A stretch of 64,000 nucleotides of DNA from Agroathelia rolfsii. Taxonomy: Eukaryota; Basidiomycota; Agaricomycetes; Amylocorticiales; Amylocorticiaceae. The notes under the pieces are model-generated. The model worked only from the letters and a program-made list of their open reading frames with translations, made no database searches and was not told the DNA's origin. The translations under genes were made by a program, and so were the position numbers. How positions within the stretch are numbered: the stretch's first letter is position 1; every line of letters begins with the position of its first letter. The stretch is taken from positions 4,898,001 through 4,962,000 of the forward strand of contig JABRWF010000002.1 of assembly GCA_018343915.1 (NCBI GenBank), read 5' to 3'. Of this stretch, positions 36,080 through 47,811 are shown in pieces.

Positions 36080-38788
36080 TCAACGCCCACCAGCAAACGC
36101 CTCTCTCACACTCCTTCTCAGCTCCTCATGCTCCCGCCCACTGACCATACTCCCCGTCACCGACTGTCCCCCAGCCGCACCGCCATTCCCACCCGCACCA
36201 CCATGCGACATCTGCGACGAATGCGCGACACTGCTCCCGGGCACGAATCCACTGCCGAGCGCGACATCCTCATCCACAAACTGCAAAATCCTCCTCGCCA
36301 AGATCTGAATCTCGCCCTGCCCATCGCCGAGCTCGGTGTCCTGGTACGAATGCGTGCCAGACCGGTGCGAGCGCGGCGTACCGAGCGAGGAGGACGGCGT
36401 CGATTGGCGCGAGCTCGACAGTTGGCGGATGATCGGCGTGAGCATGGTCGAGGACCGGATGCTATTCGTCAGTTGAGGGTCTGCAGAGAGGGAGTTGTAA
36501 TTTGTGAGATTCAACTTCGGAGAGGGGGGAGGGAGGGATCGAGTTGGAAAGGGGAAAGGGAGGCGCCTTACCATTCGACTCAAGCAACTGCACAATCGTC
36601 CACACGGCAATATGCTGGAACGTTGCATCGGGCGAGCTGAGGAAGCGGTACAGGTACCGATGCATACCGCCATCGGGCTTATCCCATACGTCATTGAAAG
36701 CCGAGTAATCGTCGTTGACGGAGCGTCCGTCGGCTGTGTGGATAGAACAAGGGTCAATACAACGGGCGAAGTGTCATGGATGCAGGAGTGTTATCTTACC
36801 CTTGGACGACAAGTTACCGAGCGCAGCAGCGCTGTTCCCCTGCACCTCCGAGCTCTGCGAGTTTGTGAGAGGGATCAAGACCTCACAAATGCCCATCTCG
36901 AGTAGCTGACCCTTGAGGTCATCTAACCACCCCAAGCATCAGCGCCACCAAAGCTTTCCAAGGAGAAAACAGATAACCTACCACTGAGCGCCAAAACAGC
37001 CACGCAAGCCGTCATCTCACTCTGCACATTCATCGGCACCTCCAACACGAGATCCTTGATCGACCTGACCGCGCCCGCCTTCACGATTGCCGTCTTGTTC
37101 TTCTCCGAGCTCGCCGCGAGATTGCGCAGTGTCGAGATCGCGTGGCATTGGACTTCCTCGTTGTCCTTGAACGAGAGTAGATTGATGAGCGGCTGCAGGA
37201 AGCCGCTCTCGATAATTGGCGACTCGTTCTGCGGGTGGATGGACACGTTGCGGACGCATGCGGCCGAAGAGAGGATCAAGGGGAGGTAGGTGGATTGAAG
37301 GAGGCGGAGGAGGGAGGAGAGGCCGTCGGCCTTGACGATTTCGAGTTGGTATTTCTCTGTTGTGTGAGGGAGTATTGGTTAGGGGGGGGGGCAGCCATGC
37401 AGGGAGAAAAAAAAAAAAGAATGATGGATGACGCACCATCGCTAGCGAGATTACGCAGGGCAAGTGCGGCCTGGCACTGCACCTTGAGGCTGGGACTATC
37501 CATGAGCATGACGAGACTAGAGACAAGCTTGGGCTCGCTCTGAGCTAGCTTCTTGCGGTTGGTGCCTAAGAAAACACGAGGATCAGTGGATATACTTGGC
37601 TCATCTTTCACAGAGCACTTACCGTCGACGGCGATATTGCTCAGTGCTGTTGTGCAGTAGTACTGTACATCCGTATCGGGCGAGTTAAGGAGGTTGACAA
37701 GCACGGGGATAGCACCCGCGTTGACGAGCTGTTGTCTGTTCTCATCTGCGTAATTGGAACATGTCAGACGGGTAGTCGACGGTACGGCCGGCTAAGAAAC
37801 AACTCACCTGAGTGGGTCATATTCAATAACGCTCCTGTCGCATTGCGCTGCACACGCATGTCCTTGGACCGTGCCAATCGCGTAAGGGGAACGAGGGCGC
37901 CAGATTTGGCGATCTTGGTCTTGTTATCATCTACAAACAGGACATTTGTTAGCTTTGTAAACGTCATTACGAGTGAATCAATTCTGACCGTGGGTAGCCA
38001 GATTCGTAACACATCCCACGGCATTACACTGAACCTCAACATTGGGACTCAGCATCTGGCGAATCAGCGGCTCCAAGCCGCCGAGCTTGACAATTAACAG
38101 CTTATTCTCCGCTAAAAAAAAGAGAAAATAAGAAAACGCATAAATAAATAGATAAACACAAGATAAACAAATATAGCACTGAACTGTTAACGGCGAGATT
38201 GCCTAGCGCCGCGCTAGCGGCCCGCTGGACCTCGGTATCATGGCTGCCCAGGAGGAAGAGGATGGGGTCGAGTGTGTCCCTGCCGACGGGCCTGACCTCC
38301 TTCTCTGTGATTTCGGCGAAGGCGAGCGCTGCACTTCGTTGGAGGTCGACGTTGTCCGAGAAGGAGAGCGTCGTCAATGCGTGGAGCGGCGAGCCGGTGA
38401 AGAAATTTGTCGTCGTGCGGTCTGTTCATGGGCAGGGGGTCAAAGAGATATGCAAATCAGTATAATGTTGAGAATAACAAAAGGAAAAGAAGTGGAAGGG
38501 GGTTTGGTGGGTATACAAAAATAGGATGAGGAAAAAAAGTGTGTCAAGAAAACATACTCTCGAGGTATTGCAAGAGATCGGCGACGGCCTCGCGTTCATT
38601 CTCGAGCAGTAATGGCTCGTATGCTTGGGACTTGCGAGAGTTGACTGCGGGTTGTCGGCGCCGGTTTTCGATAGGAAAAGAAGAGAGAGCCGGAAGTTTC
38701 GCTAGACTTAGTATGGTTCGTTCACACAGGAAAAGCAAGGGAAAGCGGGCACACAGCAGGAAGAGCAGCAGCTAGTAACGTTGCCCAT
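36080..38788 (-). CDS. VAC8: VAC8-like armadillo-repeat vacuolar membrane protein
   Basis: About 620 residues in ten or more exons. The N-terminus [20 protein letters not shown] carries a Gly-2 myristoylation site and clustered Cys for palmitoylation, as in yeast Vac8. Then comes [21 protein letters not shown] and a run of ~41-residue ARM repeats ([104 protein letters not shown]). The tail is Ser/Gly-rich. Vac8 anchors partners on the vacuole for inheritance, fusion and nucleus-vacuole contacts. The exact end of exon 1 is uncertain: an 83-nt intron ending before [10 protein letters not shown] gives the best family match. Confidence 0.92.
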
Positions 38789-40421
38789 GGCGAAAGATAT
38801 AATATACGGTGAGATAGTGGCCGATGAGATTAAATGAGAAAGGGAAAGAGAGTGGGGAGAAGGAACCGGCAGGGGGAAGGAGGAGGAGGAGGAGGAGGAA
38901 GAAGAAGAAGAGAGAGAAGGAAGAAGGAAACCAGAAATGATCAGTCGCACTTGTTCGCAAACATCTCCCTCTCCAGGCCTTTTAATTACCCACACGCTGC
39001 TACCCTCTTCCTCCTTCGCACACTCTCGCTTTTGGGTGCTGTATCATTACACTTGTTCATCCATCTGTTCGACCTACTATACACATTAATTATTTCTGCA
39101 ACAACGGCGTTGCCAACGGACTAAAGCAAGACAGCGGCACAGCCACCGACCTGCTGCGTAACCTGCGTCACGTCACGCCTTGACGTCACACCCATCACAC
39201 TGTGGAGGTCGCACGAACATCAGCAGTTCGCATTTGCGCCGCCCCACACTCGGTCTGCAACTGCATGGTCCTCGTCTTGTATCATTTCATTTCATGACAC
39301 CAACCACGTGCGTCCCGATTCATGAAACCTCCCCCTCAGGAGATTCTTGGATATGTGCAATAATAAAAAGGTAATGATACCAATGGCCCATAATGATGTG
39401 AACGCCAAGGGCGCCTCGAACTTTCATTGTCTCATTTGTTGTTGCGCTAAGCGCCCTATGGCCGTAAAACCATGCATGATCGACGCCTGATCCACGAGTA
39501 TAATCATTATCATTACCTGGCGGACTTTCTTGTCCCATCACTATAGTGTACGAATGCAAACACGAACATCGTACACTGACAAACAGCGTGTTTTATTTTT
39601 ATTTCTATGAAAGCACATCAGTGCATACACTGGCTATAGTGGGTACAGATTCTGCACTCTGACTACTGGTATCTTACCATAGCCAAGGTTGATATGCTCA
39701 GTGTTAGTGATATCAGAATGGACGCTTACGAGGGGCAGATATTTTTAACGGAAGGCATGATTAAGAAATACATTTTCGTATGATTGCAAAACGCATCCAA
39801 CTCGTCGCTACAACAATCAGGAGAATCAATGCACGTATATTGTCCATGGGATCGCCTTTTGAGAAATCTCATGCTAATGTTGCATGATGCTCGAGTCCGC
39901 TGTCTGACAATCCGCTAAATGTAGTTGCTCATCATCCAACTTTAAATCTTGTCTTAGCAAATACATAACTAAAATCAATTAGTAGATGTGGAGTGAAGAC
40001 TTTGCTCAAAATGCATAATTATTCACTTTTAGACACAATCACACTTGGAACGTTTTGATTTTTTTCCACGACGGTCAAGCCATCATCTCATTCGGGATCA
40101 GGAAAAAAAAAAGGAGACAGAACTAGAAGCGTCCATGAGAAACAACTAGGGTCGGTGTATCGATATAGAAAGTAGCGAGTGTGTGGGTATGGCAGCAAAA
40201 GAAAAAAGCTATCAAAAACTAGTAACTAGACTCCGGTGGTTATTTGGGTTGGTTGATGTAGGGTTTGCGGTTTGAGGTTGTCGTAGTCGTCAGGACAGGG
40301 TGTTCCAATAAATTGTTCTCGTGCATCATGCATCAAATGGCCCATTGAGGAAGAGAAAGGAATTGCAGAGACAAGTGAATCAAATAAATGTCATAATGTA
40401 ATCACAAATCCTTCAAACTCT
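38789..40421. other. Spacer upstream of VAC8-like gene
   Basis: About 1.6 kb. It includes a purine-rich 5' leader of the VAC8-like gene (about 38834-38935, with a (GGA)n run) and CRE-like TGACGTCA at 39181-39188. The rest shows no supported gene; it ends in the 3' flank of the glycoprotein gene. Confidence 0.45.
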
Positions 40422-41819
40422 TTACAGCAAAGCAGCGGCGGCACCAAGGACAACCATGAGACCAGAGCCGACAGCGAGCTTGCCGGCACCGCTGGAGGAG
40501 GTAGAGCTGGCGGCAGAGCCAGAGGCGGTCTTGCTGCCGGAACCGCTGGCCTTAGCAGAGCCGCTCGCACCAGAGCCAGTGGCCTTGGCAGCTGAGCCAG
40601 TGGCGGAGGCAGAAGAGGCGGGCAGCTGATGAAGTAATGTGAGAACCATGGCACTAAATAAAAACAAAACAAAAAAGTACTAACGGTGCCGAAGAGTTCC
40701 TCAGAGGAGTAGGTCACACAGTTGGAAGACGCGGGAATACGAGGAGTCCAGGGGAGAGTGCTGGTAGCAGGCAGCGTCTCAGGCTGGGACCAGGTGTAGG
40801 CTAAGAAGATTTTATAAGGCACACGCAAGAATGACAATCAAGTCGTGAGTACTTACTCTGGCCGTTCGAGGTGTAGGTAGCAACGACATCCTGGAGCTCA
40901 CCCTCGCAGCTGGTGAACTCACCATCCTTGTACGAGGCGGGCATGTTGTACGAGCAACCCAAGAGATCGAAACGGTTCTCGCAGTAGTTGGGCGATGAGA
41001 CGGTGGGGTCGCAAAGCTTGATACAGAAGATACCCGAGCCGACGAAGCTGGATAGCCATGTTAGTTTAACTCTTACATCTTAATAGGACTGCACTCACTT
41101 GTTCCAGGAGGTCACTTGCTGGTATGTCGAGTTGTCACCACTGGGCATCGACGTCGAGTAGACGAGACCACCAATGGGGTTACCGAGCAAGTCGGCACCG
41201 TGGGGGTCAAGCTCTCCTCCGTAGTCGGAGGTGTCGAGGCCAATACCGGACTGGTTGAAGCGACCAACGACCTGGATATAGGCCGAGGTCCTCATGAACT
41301 GAGCACCAGTGATGGTACCAGGAGGCATGATACGGGTACCATGGCCAGCCTGAGCGCAGTACGCAACGACGGCGGCCTCGACATTTCCGATCAAGCCGTC
41401 CGGAGTGGGGGAACCCCAGACGCAGAAGTCTTTCTGCATTACAATAATTACGTAAGAAATTGATTTTCGTTCATAAAGTAACCGAAATTTCTTCTTACCA
41501 AGGAGTTGACGACCATGGTCTGGCACTGGGAGTCAGCACCCTCAGTGGTCGAGTTACAGATGTTGTAACCAGACTGAGGACCACGGCCAATGGCATAGGG
41601 GTTGACCTTCTCAGGAATGGCCGAGTAGGGGTAGTTGTACTCGGTCAAAGGCAACGGCGAGGTAGTCTCGTATGTGTTTGCCGCCTGGCGCATGGCAATA
41701 TCATGGTGGCTCGGGCTGCGGCGGGGCAAAGCAGCCGTGAGGGACTCAGATGCCTGAGCAGGAACGAAGGAGTGGACTGCGACGACAGCCGCAAAGAGGA
41801 GGCCGGAGAAAGACGGCAT
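40422..41819 (-). CDS. GPI-anchored secreted protein, macrophage-activating-glycoprotein-like
   Basis: About 380 residues in five exons. It has a signal peptide (MPSFSGLLFAAVVAVHSFV), then SQCQTMVVNSL joined to KDFCVWGSP, AYCAQAGHGTRIMPPGTITG, DYGGELDPHGADLLGNPIGG, FCIKLCDP, NYCENRFDLLGCSYNMPASY. Next is a Ser/Ala/Gly-rich mucin-like stalk and a hydrophobic tail (VGSGLMVVLGAAAALL) fitting a GPI-anchor signal. This matches a basidiomycete cell-surface family annotated as macrophage activating glycoprotein; its biochemical role is not established. Abundant Cys pairs suggest disulfides. Intact. Confidence 0.82.
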
Positions 41820-42297
41820 ATTGAGAATGAGTCTAATTACTAGTAGTGAAAGGACTGTAGGGGTGTGGTTTCGAGTAAAAAAACCGACGTCGTCGTCGTG
41901 GAACGAGAAGGGGAAGAGAAAAGGTGTAGAGAGTCGGTCGCTGGACGAGCGCTGCTTGCTCTTGAACCCTGTGATTCGGTCGCCGCCCCAAAATCAACTG
42001 GCGAGAAATGCCAAGCAGGAGCGCAACAGCCCTCGGAGTGGACACACTACATTTAGTAGGTCCTCGTGATCCTCGCCGAAGATTTCTACCAGATAAGGCT
42101 AAACCAGGCCTAAAGAGAACCATATGCAGTAGGAGACCGATGAACAGGCGGCTAGACTCGACCGTCGTCAGGGTCGACAGCGCACGGGCCAATCATGCGG
42201 GGTGCACGCTTAGGACAGAGGCACGAGAAAATACAAATCAAGTTCAAGACTGTCGGATTCATTTCCAGTTCAAACGTAGAGAGAAAGAGACCAAGCG
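41820..42297. other. Spacer between glycoprotein and thioesterase genes
   Basis: About 480 bp: promoter side of the glycoprotein gene (41820 onward) and 3' flank of the thioesterase gene. No gene is supported; the overlapping frames on both strands are unconvincing. Confidence 0.4.
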
Positions 42298-43195
42298 TCA
42301 ACAGACACGCAAGAGCCACGCAGTCAGGTCGCGCAAGACATCCCGGTTCGTGGTATGTCCCAGTGCACTGTATGACCTAAAGACAATACTCTCTCTCGGT
42401 ACGCGGAGTGTTTCATGAAGAAATGTAACCGCTTCATGCGCGTGGGCTATAGGCACCTCTACATCTGCCGTGCCATGGGCCCAGAACAAGGGCAGACACG
42501 GCTCAGTAACAATGATCTGCTGCATAATATATATATATAATTAGAATCAACAACACATGGCAAACGCGGAATGGCATTTTTTCATTCATCATTGTGACAC
42601 TGACCTCTCTTGCACGCGGAGGCAGCCACGCCGATAATGCAGCGACACCGCCTATGTCATGTAAACTCGTAAGTGCCGTCACTAATGCCAATGCGCCTCC
42701 CTGACTGAAGCCGGCAAGCACCACATTGGCAGGGGAAATGCCATTTTGAATTTCTCGGGTAACGAGTCCCTCGATGCGCGTAATCGACTCGAGTATGGTG
42801 GTCTCGTCATAATCGTCGGGGGATGGTGGTAAATGTCTTATGTCAAACCAACTCGGTCTGACACGACCATTGTTGACGGTTACTGAGCGCTCTATTCTGA
42901 GGACCAAAAATAAATCCCTGGCTATTTTAAGAACCACGACCAAGAGAGACTACCCACGACTGTGGTATGAGCCATTTGACATGGGGAAGGCAAGGTGCAA
43001 GCACCAACGATATCAGCGCTCTCCACTCAAGTACAGATTGGCCTAAACCCTAGTTGTTCAAACATGTAAGAATAAAAAAATAATAATAAAGTCGATCCAA
43101 TCTGCATTAACTCACATGCAAAAATATTACAGTTGTAGTATGATCTATAGCAGGCAGAATTTCGATGCTGTCTATCAGCTGCTGTGTTTCTTCCA
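42298..43195 (-). CDS. Acyl-protein thioesterase / carboxylesterase-like alpha/beta hydrolase
   Basis: About 230 residues in four exons. It starts MEETQQLIDS, then TTTVIFLHGLGQS (oxyanion strand), LPHVKWLIPQ, VTVNNGRVRPSWFDI, the nucleophile Ser in LAGFSQGGALAL, the Asp in FWAHGTADVEVP and the His in SALGHTTN. This is the APT1/lysophospholipase II pattern; such enzymes remove palmitate from proteins or hydrolyse short acyl esters in the cytosol. The GFSQGGA box and WFDI segment favour APT. A small intron (61 nt) follows PQS. The start was chosen because the ATG is directly in frame with the conserved strand and no other ATG is near. Confidence 0.85.
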
Positions 43196-43793
43196 TCTCA
43201 GCCAGTATTTTCTGGCATCTAGGGCATGATGTGCGCACCTTAAGAAAGACTCTACCTTGCACAGCTTCATCGTCGGGGTAGTAAAGAGAGCGTCCTCCGC
43301 AGCCTGCCAGCCCAAGCTCTGTCTTCTATAGCAACAGCAGAGCCCGTAAACCGCAGTAGCTTGGACAAAAATACGCTGAGCGGTGCATGTATGCGCAGCG
43401 TCCATGATAGGAAACCTTGTTGAGAGGCTGTGAGAATCATTACACTTGAATTGCCGCCTCATTCAAAACTCGAAATCCGGGAAGTCTGAAGCTGCGCCAT
43501 AGCTGGCTGGGTGATGGTGGGGGCTAGCATGGCACGTCTAAAAGAATGAGCCCGCATGAGGTCCACTCACTCTCTTTAAGGCTGATGGACAGTCGTAAAT
43601 ATAGTGCGGCTGAGCGGCTCGTTGCGCTATTTCGAGCCAGAACCTGAGTAAATGCGCTGCGCGTGACCGCGATAGCGGATTTCCTATTTTGGTCCTCCCA
43701 ATCATCATTGATCGTCGTGACGCGTGATGTTCTAATTTTGACTCGAGTCCGAGTCACGCGGTACACTTAACGTTGTGCGTCTACTTACTACTT
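43196..43793. other. Divergent promoter region: thioesterase / CCA1
   Basis: About 600 bp separating divergent genes. It should hold both promoters. Minus-strand frames (43175-43462, 43524-43766) lack motifs. Confidence 0.4.
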
Positions 43794-46047
43794 ATGTTCT
43801 GCAGACGCTTGTTAAGATTCAGAGTGCATCCACAGTACATAAGGGCAGCAAATATGTCAAGACTCAAACCATCGCAAACTCGCGTCGAGGCGCCCAGAGA
43901 AATGAAGATCGTCTTGACTGATACTGAGAGCCAAATCTGTAGTCTCTTCGATGAATGCACTCAGTTCCTGAAAGACCGGTTTAGCATCGACACTTCGTGC
44001 AGAGTGGCTGGCGGTTGGGTCAGAGACAAGGTGCTCGACTATACCTCACAAGCCAATATTGCATTCTTATTGACCACTTGTATATATGTTAGCTCTTGGG
44101 CGCCGACAGCAATGACATTGATATTGCCGTATCCGATATGACCGGACTCACGTTCGCTGAACATTTTGTTTCCTTTCTCGAGGAAGAAAAGGGCCTGCCC
44201 AAACCTAGCATATCCACCGTCAAAGCAAACCCGGACCAATCCAAACACCTTGAGACTGCTAAAATCAAAATCCTCGACATGGATCTCGATATCGTTAACC
44301 TGCGGAGTGAAGAGTACGCTTCTGACAGCCGTATCCCTACCCAGATGGTATCAGTGTTCTCGTCCTGTTACTCGTGGTTCAATATTGCTGATTGGAGAAG
44401 CATGCAGAAATTTGGAACGCCTCTTCAAGACGCTTTGAGGCGTGATATCACCATTAATGCACTGTTCTACAATGTGCACACCCGAGCGGTCGAGGACTTG
44501 TCTGAAAAGGTCAGCCGTCATGTGGATCATGTGCTATACTACCTCTTTGCTAACGGCGCTTGCTGTAGGGACTTGATGACTTACGCAATGGAGTGATTAG
44601 AACCCCACTCGAGCCTCGGGAGACGTTTATAGACGACCCACTGCGCGTCGTGCGTTGCGTCAGGTTCGCTAGTAGGTTTGGTTATGAGCTTGTTCCAGAA
44701 CTCCAGGATGCAGCACGCGATCCAGAAATCCAGGTAACAGGCATTTTTCTTTAATCTAGGATTGTAGCTAATACTTGGCCGTGCCAGACTGCTATGTCTA
44801 CAAAAATTAGTCGCGAAAGAGTCGGCGAAGAAACAGACAAAATGCTCAAGGGTGGGATTCTAACACAGGATATTCCCCTTGTAAATGCTTATTTGTTGTT
44901 GTAAATTACAGGCAGAGATCCTCTACGATCTATCCAAATCATCGACAATCTCTCCTTGTCCAGCTCCATTTTCCAACTCCCTACATCCATCCTTCCCACT
45001 CTAACCGCCCAGCCAACTTCCTTCCGAACGTCTCTCGCGGCCGCAACAGTCCTACAATCTCTTCTGACTTCTTCATCTTCAGTACTAATAGCCCATCCTC
45101 TCCTTCTCTTGCCATCTAAAACCGACCGTGCGCGTCTGTTCCTTGCATCGGCCCTCACGCATCTTCGTGGGGTTCGATACACCGACGCCAAGAAGCGCGA
45201 GCATCCTGCTGTCGAGGCTGCCATTCGTGAGGGTCTGAAACTGGGAAACCACGACGTCGATGCGGTGTCAGCGTTGTTTGCTGCTTCCGAGCTACTCAAG
45301 AGTCCGACTGTGTACGAAGATGGCCCCTTGGAACGAGTTCGCATAGGTAAGTCATTTCATAATAGTAATCTAAGCGTGAATCATAACCTTGGCAACCCAT
45401 GCTGACGAGTGAATAAACAAGGTCTCCTATTGCGACACAAATCGGTCCATTCTCCCACTACCGGATCTCCATGGACGACCTCGTTACTCTTCTCTCTCGC
45501 ACAGGAAATCGCACCCTACTACGACCCGATCGAGGATAAGCTGGATGGTAAGCATGTTCATCATACATGCCAACGTCCCTCGTGATACTTACAGTGCCCC
45601 TTTCTGCATACTCAGAAGCCAAAGCTGCAGATGTAGTCAAGTCACACTACGCTTTTGTGTGCAAGGTCGTACAACTTGGTCTCCCCTCGGCGGTTGATGC
45701 AAAGCCTCTTTTGGATGTAAGTGTTTTTCTAGTGGCGTCCTAATCTCTATTATTGTCACGTCGTCACCATCATCACCTCCACCTCTCTTTTTTTTGCTTA
45801 ACAGGGTCATGAAGTCATCAGTGCGCTTGGAGCCAGCTCACCCGGCCCCTGGACCCGCGGTGTGTTAGAGCAGGTCATAGAGTGGCAACTGGAGCATCCC
45901 GCAGGTACCAAAGAAGAGTGCACAGCCTGGTTAAAACGCGAGCAGGAAGCAGGGAGAATCATCATACCTGCTAGTAAGGCTCGGGGAGAGAAGGTCAAGC
46001 GGGTCAAAGACGAGGATAGTGGAAATGGGAAGAAGGCAAAACGATGA
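43794..46047 (+). CDS. CCA1: tRNA nucleotidyltransferase (CCA-adding enzyme)
   Basis: About 520 residues in nine or so exons. It adds CCA to the 3' end of tRNAs. Signature blocks: RVAGGWVRDK joined to LLGADSNDIDIAV (metal-binding DxD), LETAKIKILDMDLDIVNLR, LQDALRRDITINALFYN, FIDDPLRVVRCVRFASRFGY, and KISRERVGEETDKMLKG (class II head/neck motifs). The C-terminus is basic (KVKRVKDEDSGNGKKAKR) and may act as a nuclear signal. Two in-frame ATGs exist: 43794 gives MFCRRLLRFRVHPQYIRAAN, Arg-rich with no acidic residue, like a mitochondrial presequence; 43854 gives MSRLKPS. In yeast, one CCA1 gene serves all compartments by alternative starts. Intact. Confidence 0.92.
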
Positions 46048-46895
46048 GGATTTATTTCATTTTACTCTTTTTTTTGCCTGGATCCGTCCGAGACGATTGC
46101 TTTACATCAAACGACTGTGTTCACTAGAACATTTGTAGATCACTTGCAAGCAGAGAATGAATGTTTTTCTGGCACATACTACTTCTATTCCACTCTGAAT
46201 ACACGCTATCCCAAATTCTAAGATGATTCAAGGGATTACTTTTCGTCCGTCATATTTTCTATACTACAGCCCTCTAACTACTTCAAATGACAACATAGAA
46301 AAAAAAAGAGCTTTATCGTAAAAAATAAAATAAAAAAGCTTCAACAAGAAAGAAACACAGTTTCGCCTCGATATGCCTTTGTCACCGTCTTTGGAATGAC
46401 ATAAGAGCACCCCGAGGGTACAAAAAAAAAAGAGGGGCTGAAGAAAAAGAAGCCCCCCCTATAAAATTGGGAAAAAACCTCTCTTCCCGGCTGAAGAGAG
46501 GTGAAAAAACCCAAGTTGAGGTAAAACCCCGAAAGAAGAAGAAGAAAAGGATAAAGATAAAGGAAAACAAAGATAGAGAGCACAGAGCAGAGCATCAAGA
46601 GCAAGAGAGCCGAGAAGCGGGAAGCCAGAGTACCAGAGACCAGAGAGTCGGGGAGCCGGAGAACCAGGGAGCCAGAGTACCAGAGAGCCAGAGCGCAAGT
46701 ACAAGACGAATCCAGAGCCAGAGAAAAGGAAATAAAAAAAAATGAAAAGGATGAAGGAAAAAGTGAAAAGTGAAAAGTGAAAAAAAAGAAGAAAATGAAA
46801 AACTTGAAAACCCTCCCTTGAATAATGATGGCGACCAAGCCTTCGTTGCCCGACCGTCGTCCATCCCACTGATATCCCTTGTCTCCGAGCGCTCT
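46048..46895. other. Spacer with purine-rich low-complexity DNA
   Basis: About 850 bp. From about 46420 to 46805 the + strand is strongly purine-rich and partly tandem-repetitive; frames on both strands (for example 46467-46745 +) are low-complexity artefacts. The right end is the 3' flank of the hypothetical gene. Confidence 0.5.
46600..46695. repeat. Degenerate tandem repeat (GAGCCAGAGTACCAGAGA-like)
   Basis: The unit AGCCAGAGTACCAGAGA occurs at about 46624 and again at about 46670, with diverged relatives between and after. The DNA is nearly pyrimidine-poor. Confidence 0.5.
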
Positions 46896-47762
46896 TCAAT
46901 GCTTACGTTCGGCTCCGCGAAGCTTTCCGAACTTGCGTCCAACCCATTTCTTCATACCCTTCAACCCCACCTTCAGCCCCCGAGGCTTCTCGTCCATGAA
47001 TGCGTCCTCGTCAAATCCAGAGCCACCATAGTACTCAAGCATACACTCCAAGATATCCTTTGAACCCAGACCGGCATCCGGATCTTCAAGGTCTCTCAGG
47101 GAGATGGGGTCCACAGAAGCAAGGATCGAAGTCATCGGAGGCGAACGAGGCCAGCAGGGAGGAGCGGGGCCGTGGAAGTCGAATGGCGCTGCAAGGAGGC
47201 CTTGCTCGACCTGAAAGACATATGAAGCGGGCTTCGCCATCGGTGTCGCCACAAAATAGTTGGGCGCGGGGGACTCCTTGGCGGGGATAGGCGAGCCGGG
47301 GACGAAGGGGACCGTGAGATAGTCGATCTTGGTCTCATATGCTGGGGCGCCATGAGCCGGCTTGATCATCTCGGGAAGAGGGGGCGAGATGTGGTTGAAC
47401 GGCACCTTGAGCATGTTGGTGTCGTTGATTGTTGCAGACGTCAGGATTGCCAAAGGGTTGGTGTAGACACAAGCTTCGTCCACAGTGGCAGTCGCCGACG
47501 CTGAAACAGAAGAAGTTGAGTAAATGGAAAGTGAATCCAAAGACTCACAGAGGGAATCCACTTCCGAGCCGGAGGTGTCGTCCTGCGAGGTTGTCGTCGT
47601 CGCCACGCTTACAACGCTGGCCGACAATCGCAAGGGCTTGAGTCCACCAGAGCGGGTACGCTCGGCCGGGTAGTAGTCCCTTTCAATCTTTTGGTTTGCG
47701 GAACGCGCAAGTTGAGAGAGGTGAGACTCCCTTTGCGCCAGCTGAAACATTGAACAAGGCAT
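46896..47762 (-). CDS. Hypothetical protein with Ser/Thr-rich middle and cationic C-terminus
   Basis: A single open frame of 288 residues; I do not recognise the family. Residues ~48-95 are rich in Ser/Thr (SVVSVATTTTSQDD, SLSIYSTSSVSASATATV). The middle has many Pro and short hydrophobic patches (NHISPPLPEMIKP, YLTVPFVPGSPIPAKESP). Residues ~230-260 are acidic (LRDLEDPDAGLGSKDILECM). The last ~25 residues are strongly basic with spaced hydrophobics (KVGLKGMKKWVGRKFGKL). There is no signal peptide or membrane segment. Long open frame, sensible codon use and a clean start favour a real gene. It lies about 1 kb downstream of the TPR-CHAT gene on the same strand. Confidence 0.65.
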   Translation of the reverse strand: MPCSMFQLAQRESHLSQLARSANQKIERDYYPAERTRSGGLKPLRLSASVVSVATTTTSQDDTSGSEVDSLCESLDSLSIYSTSSVSASATATVDEACVYTNPLAILTSATINDTNMLKVPFNHISPPLPEMIKPAHGAPAYETKIDYLTVPFVPGSPIPAKESPAPNYFVATPMAKPASYVFQVEQGLLAAPFDFHGPAPPCWPRSPPMTSILASVDPISLRDLEDPDAGLGSKDILECMLEYYGGSGFDEDAFMDEKPRGLKVGLKGMKKWVGRKFGKLRGAERKH

Positions 47763-47783
47763 ATTTAAAATCGCTTTTGGGGG

Positions 47784-47811
47784 TTGTGTGTGTGTGTGTG
47801 TGTGTGTGTGT
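47784..47811. repeat. (TG)n microsatellite
   Basis: About 14 TG units, roughly 20-50 bp upstream of the start of the hypothetical gene, so within its 5' leader or core promoter. Confidence 0.9.

Noticed and set aside
35930..36640. Long plus-strand frame over the VAC8-like 3' end
   Set aside because: It is the antisense shadow of coding exons on the minus strand, Arg/Pro-rich without motifs.
46341..46899. Overlapping long frames on both strands (Phe/Ser-rich on -, Lys/Glu-rich on +)
   Set aside because: They follow from purine-strand low-complexity DNA; no start context, intron or domain supports them.
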